Assembly: GCA_019359495.1 (NCBI GenBank)
Contig: JAHHHF010000100.1
Span: 1 to 64,000 of the forward strand
Source of the DNA: Goleter apudmare HA4340-LM2
GTDB taxonomy: Bacteria; Cyanobacteriota; Cyanobacteriia; Cyanobacteriales; Nostocaceae
DNA length: 64,000 nt
Direction of reading: 5' to 3'
Shown here in pieces: positions 8,295 to 16,768 of the stretch; position 1 is the first letter of the stretch, and every line of letters begins with the position of its first letter. The notes beneath the pieces are model-generated. The model had not been told where the DNA came from, searched no databases, and worked only from the letters and a program-made list of their open reading frames with translations. Made by a program: the position numbers and the translations under genes.

Positions 8295-9047
8295 ATGTTA
8301 CCAGAATCTTTGCCCGTACTTTCCAACTCCACAGTTTCTGATTTAAACCCTGTAATTGCTATCAGTAACCTCAATCATTATTTTGGTGAAGGTTCGTTGC
8401 GTAAGCAAGTATTATTCGACATTAATTTAGAGATTAACGCCGGCGAAATCGTCATTATGACTGGCCCTTCCGGTTCTGGGAAAACCACATTACTAACCTT
8501 GATGGGTGGATTGCGTTCTGCTCAAGAAGGTAGCCTAAAAATCTTAGGAGAGGATATCTGCGGCGCGCGCAAACAGCATTTAACCCAGTTACGCCGGCAG
8601 ATTGGCTATATTTTTCAGGCACATAACCTGATGACCTTTTTAACGGCTAAAGACAATGTGCGAATGTCTCTAGAGCTACACCAAGCATACCTGAATCAGG
8701 ACATCAATGCTAAAGCGATCGCCATGTTGGAAACTGTGGGTTTAGGCGATCGAGTAAATTACTATCCAGAGAGTTTATCAGGGGGACAAAAGCAACGAGT
8801 AGCGATCGCCCGTGCTTTAGTCAGCCATCCTAAAATTGTTTTAGCAGACGAACCCACCGCCGCACTTGATAAAAAATCGGGGCGGGATGTGGTGGAATTA
8901 ATGCAGAAGCTGGCTAAAGAACAAGGCTGTACAATTTTGTTAGTTACCCATGACAACCGGATTTTAGATATAGCCGATCGCATCATTTATATGGAAGATG
9001 GACAACTTAAGAGTGATGGGATAGATATTGATCTAAAAATGCATTAA
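8295..9047 (+). CDS. devA: DevA-type ABC exporter ATP-binding protein
   Basis: The ATPase that powers the DevBC exporter, located on the cytoplasmic face of the membrane. It carries a complete nucleotide-binding domain: Walker [10 protein letters not shown] (~56-64), Q-loop IFQAHNL (~110), signature LSGGQKQR (~158-165), Walker B IVLADEP (~178-184) and the H-loop VTHD. The length of 250 residues suits the LolD/DevA class. The frame ends convergently with coaBC, the two stop codons overlapping by a few bases, so the exporter operon ends here without room for a separate terminator. Confidence 0.92.
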   Translation: MLPESLPVLSNSTVSDLNPVIAISNLNHYFGEGSLRKQVLFDINLEINAGEIVIMTGPSGSGKTTLLTLMGGLRSAQEGSLKILGEDICGARKQHLTQLRRQIGYIFQAHNLMTFLTAKDNVRMSLELHQAYLNQDINAKAIAMLETVGLGDRVNYYPESLSGGQKQRVAIARALVSHPKIVLADEPTAALDKKSGRDVVELMQKLAKEQGCTILLVTHDNRILDIADRIIYMEDGQLKSDGIDIDLKMH

Positions 9048-10261
9048 AAGCTCACAAAATCATATAAATGATGCGCCATTTGTAATTTAGAGCAAGGTGG
9101 GACTTCTGCCTGTCGCCCTTGATGATCTAAAAATACGGCTTGATTATTATCGCTACCAAAACCACTATTGGCCTGATCGATAGGATTAGCAACGATCGCA
9201 TCTAATTTTTTACTCTGCAATTTCTCCCAAGCAGGCTTGACAATATTACCTGTTTGTGCAGCAAAGCCAATTAAACACTGATGGGGTTGTTTGAGTCGCC
9301 CCAGTTGGGCAACAATATCGGGTACTGGTTCTAGGGGCAAGTTTTCGGGGAGCGATCGCTTGGGTAATTTATCGGGGCTATAATTTTTAGGCTTGACATC
9401 CGCCACCGCCGCCGACATCACAATCACGTCAGCCTTGGGGAAATATTCCACCATCACCTGCTGCATTTCCTCGGCATTAATTACAGGAATCGCCTGTACC
9501 CCCAAAGGTGCATCCCAACTAGCTGGCCCATGTACCAGGGTGACGTTTGCCCCCCGGTGGAGTGCAGCTTGTGCTAAAGCCAATCCCATCTTACCTGTAG
9601 CAGGATTACCAATAAACCTGACTGGATCAAGATACTCTTGCGTTCCTCCAGTACTAATCAATACTTGCTTCCCGACTAAATCTCGTTGTCCTTTGGTGTG
9701 CAACAGTGATTGGATATGAGCCAAAATTTCTGGAGGTTCTGCCATTCTGCCAGCACCAATGCGATCGCACGCTAATAATCCTGATGCTGTGCTCATCCCA
9801 TGATATCGGCTATCTAGTAATAGCTGCTGCCAATTGCGCTGCACCGTCAGTTGTTCCCACATATCCGTATTCATCGCCGGTGCCAATAACACAGGACAAG
9901 TGGAAGCCAAAACAGTATTGGTGAGCAAATTATCCGCCATCCCCCAAGCTAACTTTGCCAATGTATTCGCCGTCAAAGGCGCAATCACTAACAAATCTGC
10001 CCATTCACCCAATTCAATATGCAACGGACGAGAGTGAACTGGTTGCCAAAATAGATCATCTGTATAGGCTGGATGACGGGAAAGGGTGGCTAAAGTCAAA
10101 GGCGTGATAAATTCTTGTGCGGAACGGGTGAGAATGACGCGTACTTCTATCCCAGTTTGAAACAACCGCGAAACCAATTCACAAGTTTTGTAGGCAGCGA
10201 TACCGCCACCTACAGCTATCAGAACCCTTTTTTGGCCATGTTCAGTTTCAGGATGAGACAT
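9044..10261 (-). CDS. coaBC: Bifunctional phosphopantothenoylcysteine decarboxylase/phosphopantothenate-cysteine ligase
   Basis: A coenzyme A biosynthesis enzyme performing two successive steps: joining cysteine to 4'-phosphopantothenate (CoaB) and decarboxylating the product with FMN (CoaC). The N-terminal flavoprotein domain (~1-180) shows [25 protein letters not shown] and the substrate-clamp [10 protein letters not shown] with its cysteine. The C-terminal ligase domain (~190-400) shows [17 protein letters not shown] and AAVADV. The length of 405 residues is standard. It ends tail-to-tail with the exporter operon. Confidence 0.94.
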   Translation of the reverse strand: MSHPETEHGQKRVLIAVGGGIAAYKTCELVSRLFQTGIEVRVILTRSAQEFITPLTLATLSRHPAYTDDLFWQPVHSRPLHIELGEWADLLVIAPLTANTLAKLAWGMADNLLTNTVLASTCPVLLAPAMNTDMWEQLTVQRNWQQLLLDSRYHGMSTASGLLACDRIGAGRMAEPPEILAHIQSLLHTKGQRDLVGKQVLISTGGTQEYLDPVRFIGNPATGKMGLALAQAALHRGANVTLVHGPASWDAPLGVQAIPVINAEEMQQVMVEYFPKADVIVMSAAVADVKPKNYSPDKLPKRSLPENLPLEPVPDIVAQLGRLKQPHQCLIGFAAQTGNIVKPAWEKLQSKKLDAIVANPIDQANSGFGSDNNQAVFLDHQGRQAEVPPCSKLQMAHHLYDFVSF

Positions 10262-10315
10262 TGGGAGAAAAAGATGAAGGCTGAAAGATTTCAGACTTCA
10301 TACTTTATACTTTAT

Positions 10316-10528
10316 CTAAGCTTCATCGTAGGGTTCTAAATCCAAGAGATAGATATAGGGTTCAACTAACTCAGGACGCTGAAACGCGATCGCGCGTAGT
10401 AGATGCCAATCATTTAAACCCTCAAAAGCATTGCTGTAATTGTCTAGTTCCAAACGTGTAGCTAAATCTTCCACTTCTGCCGCAGTTATGGCAGCAATCT
10501 CTTTCTTGGAAATGCTTAGAGTTTTCAT
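10316..10528 (-). CDS. DUF2555 family protein
   Basis: A 70-residue cyanobacterial protein beginning MKTLSISKKE and containing LEQDNYSNAF-like and NDWHLLRAIAFQRPEL segments, which I recognise as DUF2555. The frame is open further upstream, but the ATG used here is preceded at the right distance by AGGGAGGGG, a strong ribosome site, so the longer version is unlikely. The function is unknown. It lies 54 bases upstream of coaBC on the same strand and may be co-transcribed with it. Confidence 0.7.
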   Translation of the reverse strand: MKTLSISKKEIAAITAAEVEDLATRLELDNYSNAFEGLNDWHLLRAIAFQRPELVEPYIYLLDLEPYDEA

Positions 10529-10682
10529 AATGCTTGCCCCTCCCTTTTGCAGCACTCGCATCAAGCATGGGTTAAGTTGCAGTAAATGCAACCACCCAAT
10601 CTATATTACTCATTAGCAGGCGTGGATTTTGTAAAAATATTCGGGATTTATACCAGAATTTACAAAAAAATTGCACCTACGA

Positions 10683-11297
10683 CTAGCCAATGGCATTCTC
10701 TACGAAATTTCGTAGCACTACTAACATTTGTGGACTAATTTCATGCCCCATATCAAATTCCTGGTACTGTACGGCAACTCCTAGAGATTCTAGGGTTTCT
10801 CTGGCTTTAACGGCTGCTAACAGGGGCACAACTTCATCTTGTGTTCCATGCATGATTAAGGTTGGTGGCAAATTATTTTGATTTACCTTTACTTCACCAA
10901 GATGCAAATAACCACTCATGGAGACCAAACCTGCCAGGGGTAAATTTAAGCCTACATCTAAAGTCATGGCCCCACCTTGAGAAAAACCACTCAAAATTGT
11001 GCGTGATAAAGGCACACCAGTGATATTTTCTAAAGATTGCAACCAATCTATTAGCGCTTGCCGACTTTCTATCAACCCCTGATACATATTTTCTGACCTC
11101 AGGTCATACCATGCCCGACCAATCGGGGAATAAGGATAAGGGAAAGGCGCGTTGGGAAAAACAAAATGGTAATTGGGTAAGTTGAAAAATGGTAATAGGG
11201 ATGCAACATCCTCAGCATTAGCTCCCCAACCGTGTAAAGTGACAATTAAACCTGTGGGAGGTTGAGAATTTGCCGGGGGAAAGGTAACAAATTGCAA
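10683..11297 (-). CDS. Phospholipase/carboxylesterase family hydrolase
   Basis: A 204-residue alpha/beta hydrolase of the acyl-protein-thioesterase/YpfH-like esterase family, cytoplasmic with no signal sequence. LHGWGANAED (~20-29) supplies the oxyanion-hole region, GFSQGG (~113-118) the nucleophile serine, MHGTQDEVVP (~150-159) the aspartate and MGHEISPQ (~181) the histidine. It hydrolyses small carboxyl esters; the natural substrate cannot be inferred. It starts just beyond an 11-base inverted repeat. Confidence 0.85.
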   Translation of the reverse strand: MQFVTFPPANSQPPTGLIVTLHGWGANAEDVASLLPFFNLPNYHFVFPNAPFPYPYSPIGRAWYDLRSENMYQGLIESRQALIDWLQSLENITGVPLSRTILSGFSQGGAMTLDVGLNLPLAGLVSMSGYLHLGEVKVNQNNLPPTLIMHGTQDEVVPLLAAVKARETLESLGVAVQYQEFDMGHEISPQMLVVLRNFVENAIG

Positions 11298-11305
11298 AGA
11301 CAGAG

Positions 11306-11357
11306 GTCTACTCCTAAAATCTGACTCTTCTAGTAGATCCTATCTCTAGGAGTAGAC
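11306..11357. terminator. Inverted repeat between esterase and porin remnant
   Basis: GTCTACTCCTA and TAGGAGTAGAC form a perfect 11-base stem with a 30-base loop. It lies immediately after the stop codon of the decayed porin gene, reading on the minus strand, so it probably was that gene's terminator. No long U-run follows. Confidence 0.4.
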
Positions 11358-11371
11358 TTGACACACTATAT

Positions 11372-11503
11372 TTAAAATCTAAAAGTTGTCCGTAAAACTT
11401 CTACCAACAGGGAGTCATTGGCATCATTGTGTTCTGAGTTGAAAATCAACAAGACACCAAGAGTCAAATCAATATTGTTGCTGACCGAAAAAATGGGATT
11501 CAA
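11372..11503 (-). pseudogene. C-terminal remnant of an iron-uptake porin gene
   Basis: On the minus strand this stretch reads GLNPIFSVSNNIDLTLGVL and continues to a stop after VLRTTFRF. This is the last beta-strand region of the cyanobacterial SLH/OprB iron-uptake porins, with the terminal phenylalanine typical of outer-membrane barrel proteins. There is no start; the frame runs directly into the left end of the IS200/IS605 element. The matching N-terminus lies on the other side of that element in the same orientation, so both belong to one broken gene. Most of the barrel, several hundred codons, is absent. Confidence 0.7.
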
Positions 11504-11514
11504 GCCCCGTCCTT

Positions 11515-11904
11515 CTAGGACGGCTTTTCCTGATTTTTGATATATTCTTTCAAAACTTCTAAGGGCGCACCTCCTACAGAAATGGCAAAATAACTAGGAC
11601 TCCACAAAGATTCTTTGTGTGGCTTTTTATATCCTGCTTGCCCATAACGACGGCTAGAAACGCCTTTTAACGCATTCACTATTTGAGATATAGACAATTT
11701 TGGCGGGTACTCAATCAGTGCGTGGACATGATTTCCATCTCCATTGAACTCGATTACTTGAAAGTCCATCTTTTCAGCGACTTCTTTGAACGATTTTTCA
11801 ATCAAATCAAGACTTGCAGATGTGAACACAGAACGTCGATACTTTGTCACGCAGACCAAATGTATTTTTAAATCTGTAATGCTGTGTCTTTCTCGTCTAA
11901 ACAT
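11515..11904 (-). CDS. tnpA: IS200/IS605 transposase TnpA (Y1 HUH)
   Basis: The 129-residue single-strand transposase of the element. It has the HUH metal-binding motif (HVHAL, ~60-64) and a C-terminal catalytic tyrosine within LKEYIKNQ (~121), plus the VTKYRR and SSRRYG-like conserved segments. The length is normal for this small family, and no frame damage is seen, so the element may still be mobile. Start codons of tnpA and tnpB face each other across a 60-base gap that must hold both promoters. Confidence 0.92.
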   Translation of the reverse strand: MFRRERHSITDLKIHLVCVTKYRRSVFTSASLDLIEKSFKEVAEKMDFQVIEFNGDGNHVHALIEYPPKLSISQIVNALKGVSSRRYGQAGYKKPHKESLWSPSYFAISVGGAPLEVLKEYIKNQEKPS

Positions 11905-11964
11905 AGTTTTTAGTTTACGCAGACCAATATATAATATGGATATAGACCAATTGTAGTATTAATC

Positions 11965-13152
11965 ATGAAGGCTAGATATCAATATCGTTTCTACCCTACA
12001 GACCAACAGCAACAGAGTTTGCGATCATTGTTTGGTTGCGTCCGTGTGGTTTGGAATGATGCCCTGGCTATCTGCAAACAGTCAGAAAAGCTACCAAGTA
12101 ACAACGACTTGCAAAAGTTGGTAATTACCCAAGCAAAGAAAACTGTAGAGCGTGAATGGCTGTCTAAAGTTTCTAACATCCCGTTGCAACAGTCTGTTGC
12201 TGATTTGGGAGTTGCCTATAAAAACTATTTCGACTCCTTGAAGGGCAAGCGTAAAGGTAAAAAGGTTGGAAAACCAAAGTTCAAAAAGAAAACCAATCAG
12301 CAATCAGCGCGTTTTAGAATTGGTGGATTTTCAATCAAGGGTCATGAGGTATATCTAACTAAAATTGGTAATGTTAAACCAATTTGGTCTAGGGATTTAC
12401 CGTCATCGCCTACATCCGTCACAGTCATCAAGGATTGTGCTAATCGCTATTTTCTCAGCTTTGTAGTAGAGATTGAACCTGTTAATATTGATGCTAAAAA
12501 CCAAAGCATTGGTATTGATTTGGGAATCAAAGCTTTTGCTGTAATGAGTAATGGTGAAAAAGCGGAAAGCCCTGATTATTCAAGGTTAGACAAGAAAATT
12601 CGGAAACTTCAGAAAAAACTAGCACGTCAACCCAAGGACTCTAAACGTAGAAACAGAACTCGGATTAGAATTGCCAAACTGCACAATCAAGTCACCGATA
12701 CTCGTAAAGACTTCTTGCATAAGCTATCTACCAAAATAGTGAGTGAAAATCAAGCTATTGTTTTGGAAGATTTAAACGTATCTGGGATGGTTAAAAACCG
12801 CAAACTTTCTAGGGCAATTAGTCTACAAGGGTGGAGAGAGTTTAGAACTTTGTGCGAAAGTAAGTCTGAAAAACTTAATCGAGATTTTTACGTTATAAGT
12901 CGATGGGAACCAACAAGTCAGATTTGTTCTGAATGTGGATACAAATGGGGCAAGCTTGATTTAAAAATTCGGTCGGTTCAGTGTTTAAATTGTGGAACTA
13001 AACACGACCGTGATGAGAATGCAGCTAAAAATATAAACAAAGTCGGGATAGGGCATTGCCACGACTCTAAACGGACGCAGAGACGGAGTAAGACTATTTC
13101 GGTAGCATCTGTCAGCGAAGCGTCAAGAATCACCTCGCCTTCAGGCAGGTGA
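11965..13152 (+). CDS. tnpB: TnpB RNA-guided nuclease of IS200/IS605 element
   Basis: A 395-residue TnpB, the family ancestral to Cas12 nucleases; characterised members cut DNA guided by an RNA made from the element's right end. It has the N-terminal helix-turn-helix region (FYPTDQQQQSL), the RuvC-like acidic residues in GIDLGIKAFAV (~184), LEDLNVSGM (~268) and DRDENAAKNI (~347), and a zinc ribbon with CSECG and CLNCG (~322 and ~341). All catalytic residues are present and no frame break is seen. The 3' end contains a small hairpin and leads into the right end of the element. Confidence 0.93.
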   Translation: MKARYQYRFYPTDQQQQSLRSLFGCVRVVWNDALAICKQSEKLPSNNDLQKLVITQAKKTVEREWLSKVSNIPLQQSVADLGVAYKNYFDSLKGKRKGKKVGKPKFKKKTNQQSARFRIGGFSIKGHEVYLTKIGNVKPIWSRDLPSSPTSVTVIKDCANRYFLSFVVEIEPVNIDAKNQSIGIDLGIKAFAVMSNGEKAESPDYSRLDKKIRKLQKKLARQPKDSKRRNRTRIRIAKLHNQVTDTRKDFLHKLSTKIVSENQAIVLEDLNVSGMVKNRKLSRAISLQGWREFRTLCESKSEKLNRDFYVISRWEPTSQICSECGYKWGKLDLKIRSVQCLNCGTKHDRDENAAKNINKVGIGHCHDSKRTQRRSKTISVASVSEASRITSPSGR

Positions 13153-13212
13153 GTATGTCAATTGATAACGGTAAAACCCCTCTATGTGGCACGAAGTACC
13201 TGTATTTTGACA
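13060..13212 (+). ncRNA. Candidate omega/reRNA at the right end of the TnpB element
   Basis: In characterised TnpB systems the guide scaffold overlaps the 3' end of tnpB and the right end of the element, with the guide copied from flanking DNA. Here the last tnpB codons contain CACCTCGCCTTCAGGCAGGTG-like pairing (stem around 13131-13151), and GGCAC/GTACC can form a second weaker stem near 13190. The 5' boundary is a guess. If correct, the guide would begin with the porin remnant sequence after 13212. Confidence 0.35.
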
Positions 13213-13463
13213 CAACCATAGCGTTCCACCAAAGATTGTAAAGCCTGGAATGCCCAATCTGTGGGCTGGACATCAGACATTTACGAAATACTTGTAACTT
13301 GACCAAGGTCATCAACGCCTGGGTCGAGACTGAAATTTGATGCTATGAGTTTTTCTGTTGGTTGGCTATCTTTGACCTCTGTAGCGCTGGCTGTTTCAAA
13401 CCAGACTTGTACAGACAGGGTGATGGCGATTAACAGCCAGAAAGAAATCTTATTTGACAACAT
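13213..13463 (-). pseudogene. N-terminal remnant of an iron-uptake porin gene, with premature stop
   Basis: The gene starts with an ATG and a secretion signal (hydrophobic core WLLIAITLSVQVW, cleavage near ETASA), then reads LDPGVDDLGQVTSIS, a TAA stop, and continues in the same frame as MSDVQPTDWAFQALQSLVER and YGC. That is the SLH-domain start of the cyanobacterial SLH/OprB iron-uptake porin. The stop sits where homologues have a glutamine codon, so a CAA to TAA change is likely. Homology ends at the IS right end. It is divergent from futABC, consistent with a former iron-uptake role. Confidence 0.75.
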
Positions 13464-13919
13464 TGTTGCTACCTCACACCAATTACCATGAGCTAATAAT
13501 TTATTAGAGCTTTATTAATAGTAATTATTAAATAATTGGTTAAAAATATTTAAAATATAGAATTCAAGGTTTATTTAAGTTGATTTATGGATGATTAGAT
13601 ACTGATCCAAGTCAATTGTTAACAATAGTATTTGCCTAATTATTTAAAAAATTTTATAAATAAGTTGATAAAAAATTTTAATTCTTCTAGAGAAAAAATG
13701 TGCGCTGCTTGCAGTTTGTTTAGTCGTTGAGCGATCGCTGAAAGCATCTGCATGTATGAGCATTAAACCCTCAAATGCTGAGTCTTTCACTCGGAACGAG
13801 AGAAAATTTAAAGTTTCTGAAAAGTTTTCTTGCTTACAAGTACCAGTTAATGATAATAGTTATAAATAGTAGAAACTATTGCTAAATATTCCTTTTAAGG
13901 AAAAACAGAGGTTAGGAAA
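13464..13919. other. Divergent intergenic region between porin remnant and futA
   Basis: About 450 bases of AT-rich DNA without a gene. It holds one HIP1 site, a Fur-box-like site close to futA (listed separately), and AT-rich blocks suited to promoters in both directions. Because an iron porin and an iron transporter once shared it, it was probably a bidirectional iron-responsive promoter region. Confidence 0.5.
13846..13864. promoter_or_regulatory. Candidate Fur box upstream of futA
   Basis: GTTAATGATAATAGTTATA agrees with the classical 19-base Fur consensus GATAATGATAATCATTATC at 15 positions. It lies 56 bases before the futA start, a suitable place for iron-dependent repression. The region is AT-rich, so some chance similarity is expected. 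Confidence 0.5.
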
Positions 13920-14930
13920 TTGAAAACTTTGCCATCGATGAAAGTTGCAGCAGGCGCTCTAGCTTTCATGCTCTGCTCAGGAACAGTTCTTAGTGTTGAG
14001 GCACAAACCAAAACCATCACAATCTATTCAGGTAGAGGGCAAAAGCTAATTGAGCCATTGCTCGAACAAGCAAAAAAAGACTTGGGTATCAATATCCAAG
14101 TGCGTTATGGTGATACCGCCGAGTTAGCCATAGCCCTGATAGAAGAAGGAAAAAACAGCCGTGCTGATTTGTTTTTTGCTCAAGACGCTGGTGCTTTAGG
14201 CACTCTGCAAAGACAAAAGCGCACACTACCAATTTCATCTAACTTGCTCAATCAAGTAGATTCTCGCTTTCGTTCTCCTCAGGGCCATTGGCTAGGTATC
14301 TCTGGACGCGCCCGTGTACTGAACTACAACACTAACTTAGTCAAAAAGAATCAACTGCCAAATTCTATTTGGGACTTAACAAAACCACAATGGCGCGGTA
14401 AAGTTGCCTGGGCACCAACTAATGGCTCATTTCAGTCATTTGTCACCGCCATGAGAGTGTTAGAGGGAGAACCCAAGACTCTACAATGGCTAAGAGGCAT
14501 GAAAGCTAATGGAGTCAAAGATTACCGCAACAATACAGCAATTGTCGAAGCACTAGGACGCGGAGAAACTCAAATCGGTCTAGTAAACAACTACTACCTA
14601 AGCGGCTTCAAAAAAAGTAACCCTAACTTCCCTGTAGACCGGCATTACACCAAACAAGACGCAGGATCAATGATTAACATTGCGGGAGTTGCAATTATAG
14701 ACTCCACCAAGCAAAAAGCAGACGTAGAAAAATTTATTGCCTACCTGCTCAAACCAAGCTCACAAACTTACTTTGCCAAAGAAACTAACGAATATCCCTT
14801 AGTTTCAGGAATAGCAGGTCCAGCAAACCAAGTACCATTGAGCAAGATTCAGACACCAAAGATCAATCTCACTAACTTGAATGACTTGCCAGGAACTCTG
14901 GAATTACTACAAGAGGCAGGAGCTTTGTAG
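13920..14930 (+). CDS. futA: Fe3+ ABC transporter substrate-binding protein (FutA/IdiA type)
   Basis: The periplasmic ferric-iron binding protein of the FutABC importer. A secretion signal covers about residues 1-29 (hydrophobic AAGALAFMLCSGTVL, cleavage after VEA). The mature part begins with KTITIYSGR, the typical opening of the family, and contains ADLFFAQDAGALG (~87) and the NNYYLSGF segment (~207) whose tyrosines coordinate iron in homologues. The start given is a TTG with AGAGG and AGG nearby; an ATG six codons later is the alternative. It is the first gene of a tight futA-futB pair. Confidence 0.9.
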   Translation: MKTLPSMKVAAGALAFMLCSGTVLSVEAQTKTITIYSGRGQKLIEPLLEQAKKDLGINIQVRYGDTAELAIALIEEGKNSRADLFFAQDAGALGTLQRQKRTLPISSNLLNQVDSRFRSPQGHWLGISGRARVLNYNTNLVKKNQLPNSIWDLTKPQWRGKVAWAPTNGSFQSFVTAMRVLEGEPKTLQWLRGMKANGVKDYRNNTAIVEALGRGETQIGLVNNYYLSGFKKSNPNFPVDRHYTKQDAGSMINIAGVAIIDSTKQKADVEKFIAYLLKPSSQTYFAKETNEYPLVSGIAGPANQVPLSKIQTPKINLTNLNDLPGTLELLQEAGAL

Positions 14931-14933
14931 CAA

Positions 14934-16550
14934 TTGAAAACATCGGTTCGCCCTCCATTATTTTTGATTCTAGCGGCGGTGGTAGTCGCAGTTGCGATTA
15001 CCCTGCCGCTAGCATACTTGGTGATTCGTGCTGTTGGTATTGGTGGGGAAGAGTTTCAGGCACTAATTTCCCGTCCCCGCAATATCAGTATTTTCTTCAA
15101 TAGCGCGGCAATGGCGGCAACAGTAACTTTATTGTCAACACTTATTGCCGTACCATTGGCATTCTTAACAGTGCGGACAGACTTACCAGGAAAAGGCTTT
15201 TGGTTAATAGCCACAACCCTACCCTTAGCGATTCCCAGTTACGTAGGTAGTTTTGCATTAATTGCCACCTTTGCGCCCAGAGGTAGTTTTTTACAATTAT
15301 TACTGCAACCATTGGGGGTAGAAGAATTACCCTCGATTTATGGCTTTCCGGGGACAGTCCTCGCCATCACCTTGTTTACCTATCCTTATCTCCTGCTGAG
15401 TGTCCGTTCTGGTTTGCAAGGTATAGATCCAGCGACAGAAGAAGCTGGACGGAGTTTGGGCCACAGTAGTAGAGCCACCTTTTTTAAGGTAGTTTTGCCT
15501 CAGCTAAAACCATCAATCATTGCTGGGGGATTATTAGTAGCTTTGTACTCTTTGCGCGACTTTGGCACACCCTCGCTGATGCGGTTTGATACCTTTACAC
15601 GGGCAATTTTTTTGCAGTACAAAGCTAGTTTTAATCGCAACACAGCCGCAGTTTTAGCTTTAATGCTAGTCACCCTAGTACTGTTGATTTTATGGTTAGA
15701 GTATCGAGTGCGATCGCGCGCTGCTTATTATAGTCGTGGTTCCGCTTCCCTACGTCCGCCCAAAATCGTCAAGTTGGGAATTTGGAAATGGCCAGCTTTG
15801 GGCTTTTGCTTACTGATCACTAGTTGTGGTGTCATCTTACCAGTAGGTATCACCTTATTTTGGCTGATGCGCGGACTCAACGCTGGCTACAGCTTTCCTA
15901 ACTTGTTACCCAGCATGAGCAACTCCCTCTTAGCCGCAGGGCTAGCAGCTTTGGCTACTACTATCTTTGCCTTACCCATAGCAATTTTATCAGTCAGGTT
16001 TCCTACTAAAGTCACCGCCATAATTGAGCGCTGTTCCTATGTGGGTTTTGGTGTGCCAGGAATTGTGGTAGCGCTGTCGTTGGTATTTTTTGGTGCAAAC
16101 TATTTACCAGTTTTATATCAAACTTTGCCAATGCTCATATTTGCCTATTTGGTGTTGTTTTTACCCCAATCAGTAGGAGCGGTACGTACTTCTTTGTTAC
16201 AAGTCAATCCCCAACTGGAAGAATCAGCGAGAAGTTTGGGTCGTTCTGCTTGGCAAACCTTAAGAGAAATCACCCTACCTCTAGTAAGACCTGGTGTCTT
16301 AAGTGGTGCAGTGTTGGTGTTTCTCACAGCTATTAAAGAACTACCTGCGACTATGCTGTTAGCACCCATAGGCTTTGACACTTTAGCAGCACAAATATGG
16401 CAAGCCACAGAAAACGTGGATTTTGCCGACGCCGCCGCCGCTTCATTGGCGATGCTTTTAGTTTCTGTAGCTTCAACTTTATTCGTGTTATCGCAAGAAA
16501 ACATCAAGCAAGAAAAAGTAATTAAAAACTCAAAACTGACAATTTTTTGA
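14934..16550 (+). CDS. futB: Fe3+ ABC transporter permease (FutB)
   Basis: The inner-membrane channel of the ferric iron importer, a fused permease with two binding-protein-dependent transport domains and about twelve transmembrane helices. Each half carries an EAA loop that docks the ATPase: EEAGRSLGHSSRATFFKVV (~165) and EESARSLGRSAWQTLREI (~427). It begins with TTG three bases after the futA stop, so translation of the two is coupled. The length of 538 residues is normal for FutB/SfuB proteins. Confidence 0.92.
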   Translation: MKTSVRPPLFLILAAVVVAVAITLPLAYLVIRAVGIGGEEFQALISRPRNISIFFNSAAMAATVTLLSTLIAVPLAFLTVRTDLPGKGFWLIATTLPLAIPSYVGSFALIATFAPRGSFLQLLLQPLGVEELPSIYGFPGTVLAITLFTYPYLLLSVRSGLQGIDPATEEAGRSLGHSSRATFFKVVLPQLKPSIIAGGLLVALYSLRDFGTPSLMRFDTFTRAIFLQYKASFNRNTAAVLALMLVTLVLLILWLEYRVRSRAAYYSRGSASLRPPKIVKLGIWKWPALGFCLLITSCGVILPVGITLFWLMRGLNAGYSFPNLLPSMSNSLLAAGLAALATTIFALPIAILSVRFPTKVTAIIERCSYVGFGVPGIVVALSLVFFGANYLPVLYQTLPMLIFAYLVLFLPQSVGAVRTSLLQVNPQLEESARSLGRSAWQTLREITLPLVRPGVLSGAVLVFLTAIKELPATMLLAPIGFDTLAAQIWQATENVDFADAAAASLAMLLVSVASTLFVLSQENIKQEKVIKNSKLTIF

Positions 16551-16768
16551 TGTGAAAATAAGGAGATCACAAAAAAATCAAAAAGCCTGTATTAGTTAGT
16601 GTGGGATAAATCAGGTTAACTGGCTAGGTTTGTTATTTGTTATTTGTTCTTCTCCTCCTCCTGCTTTTATTTGCCAGTAAAACTATATTATTTAGCTACA
16701 CCTAAAATTATAATTTGGAGATAGTTATCTTCCTAATCATTCTTAAGATTTCCTCTGTTATTCAAATT

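Larger units (their letters stand above)
11500..13215. mobile_element. IS200/IS605-family element with divergent tnpA and tnpB
   Basis: An intact-looking element with a Y1 transposase gene and a TnpB gene pointing away from each other. The left end holds the hairpin CCGTCCTTCTAGGACGG next to the tnpA stop, a typical subterminal stem. The right boundary is inferred from where porin homology resumes (near 13213). Elements of this family have no terminal inverted repeats and make no target duplications, so the exact ends are uncertain by a few bases. It sits inside the remains of a porin gene. Confidence 0.8.

Noticed and set aside
5394-9047. The exporter as the heterocyst glycolipid DevBCA of Anabaena
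   Set aside because: The TetR gene, operator pair and DUF2834 gene suggest an inducible paralogue; sequence alone cannot place it as the developmental one.
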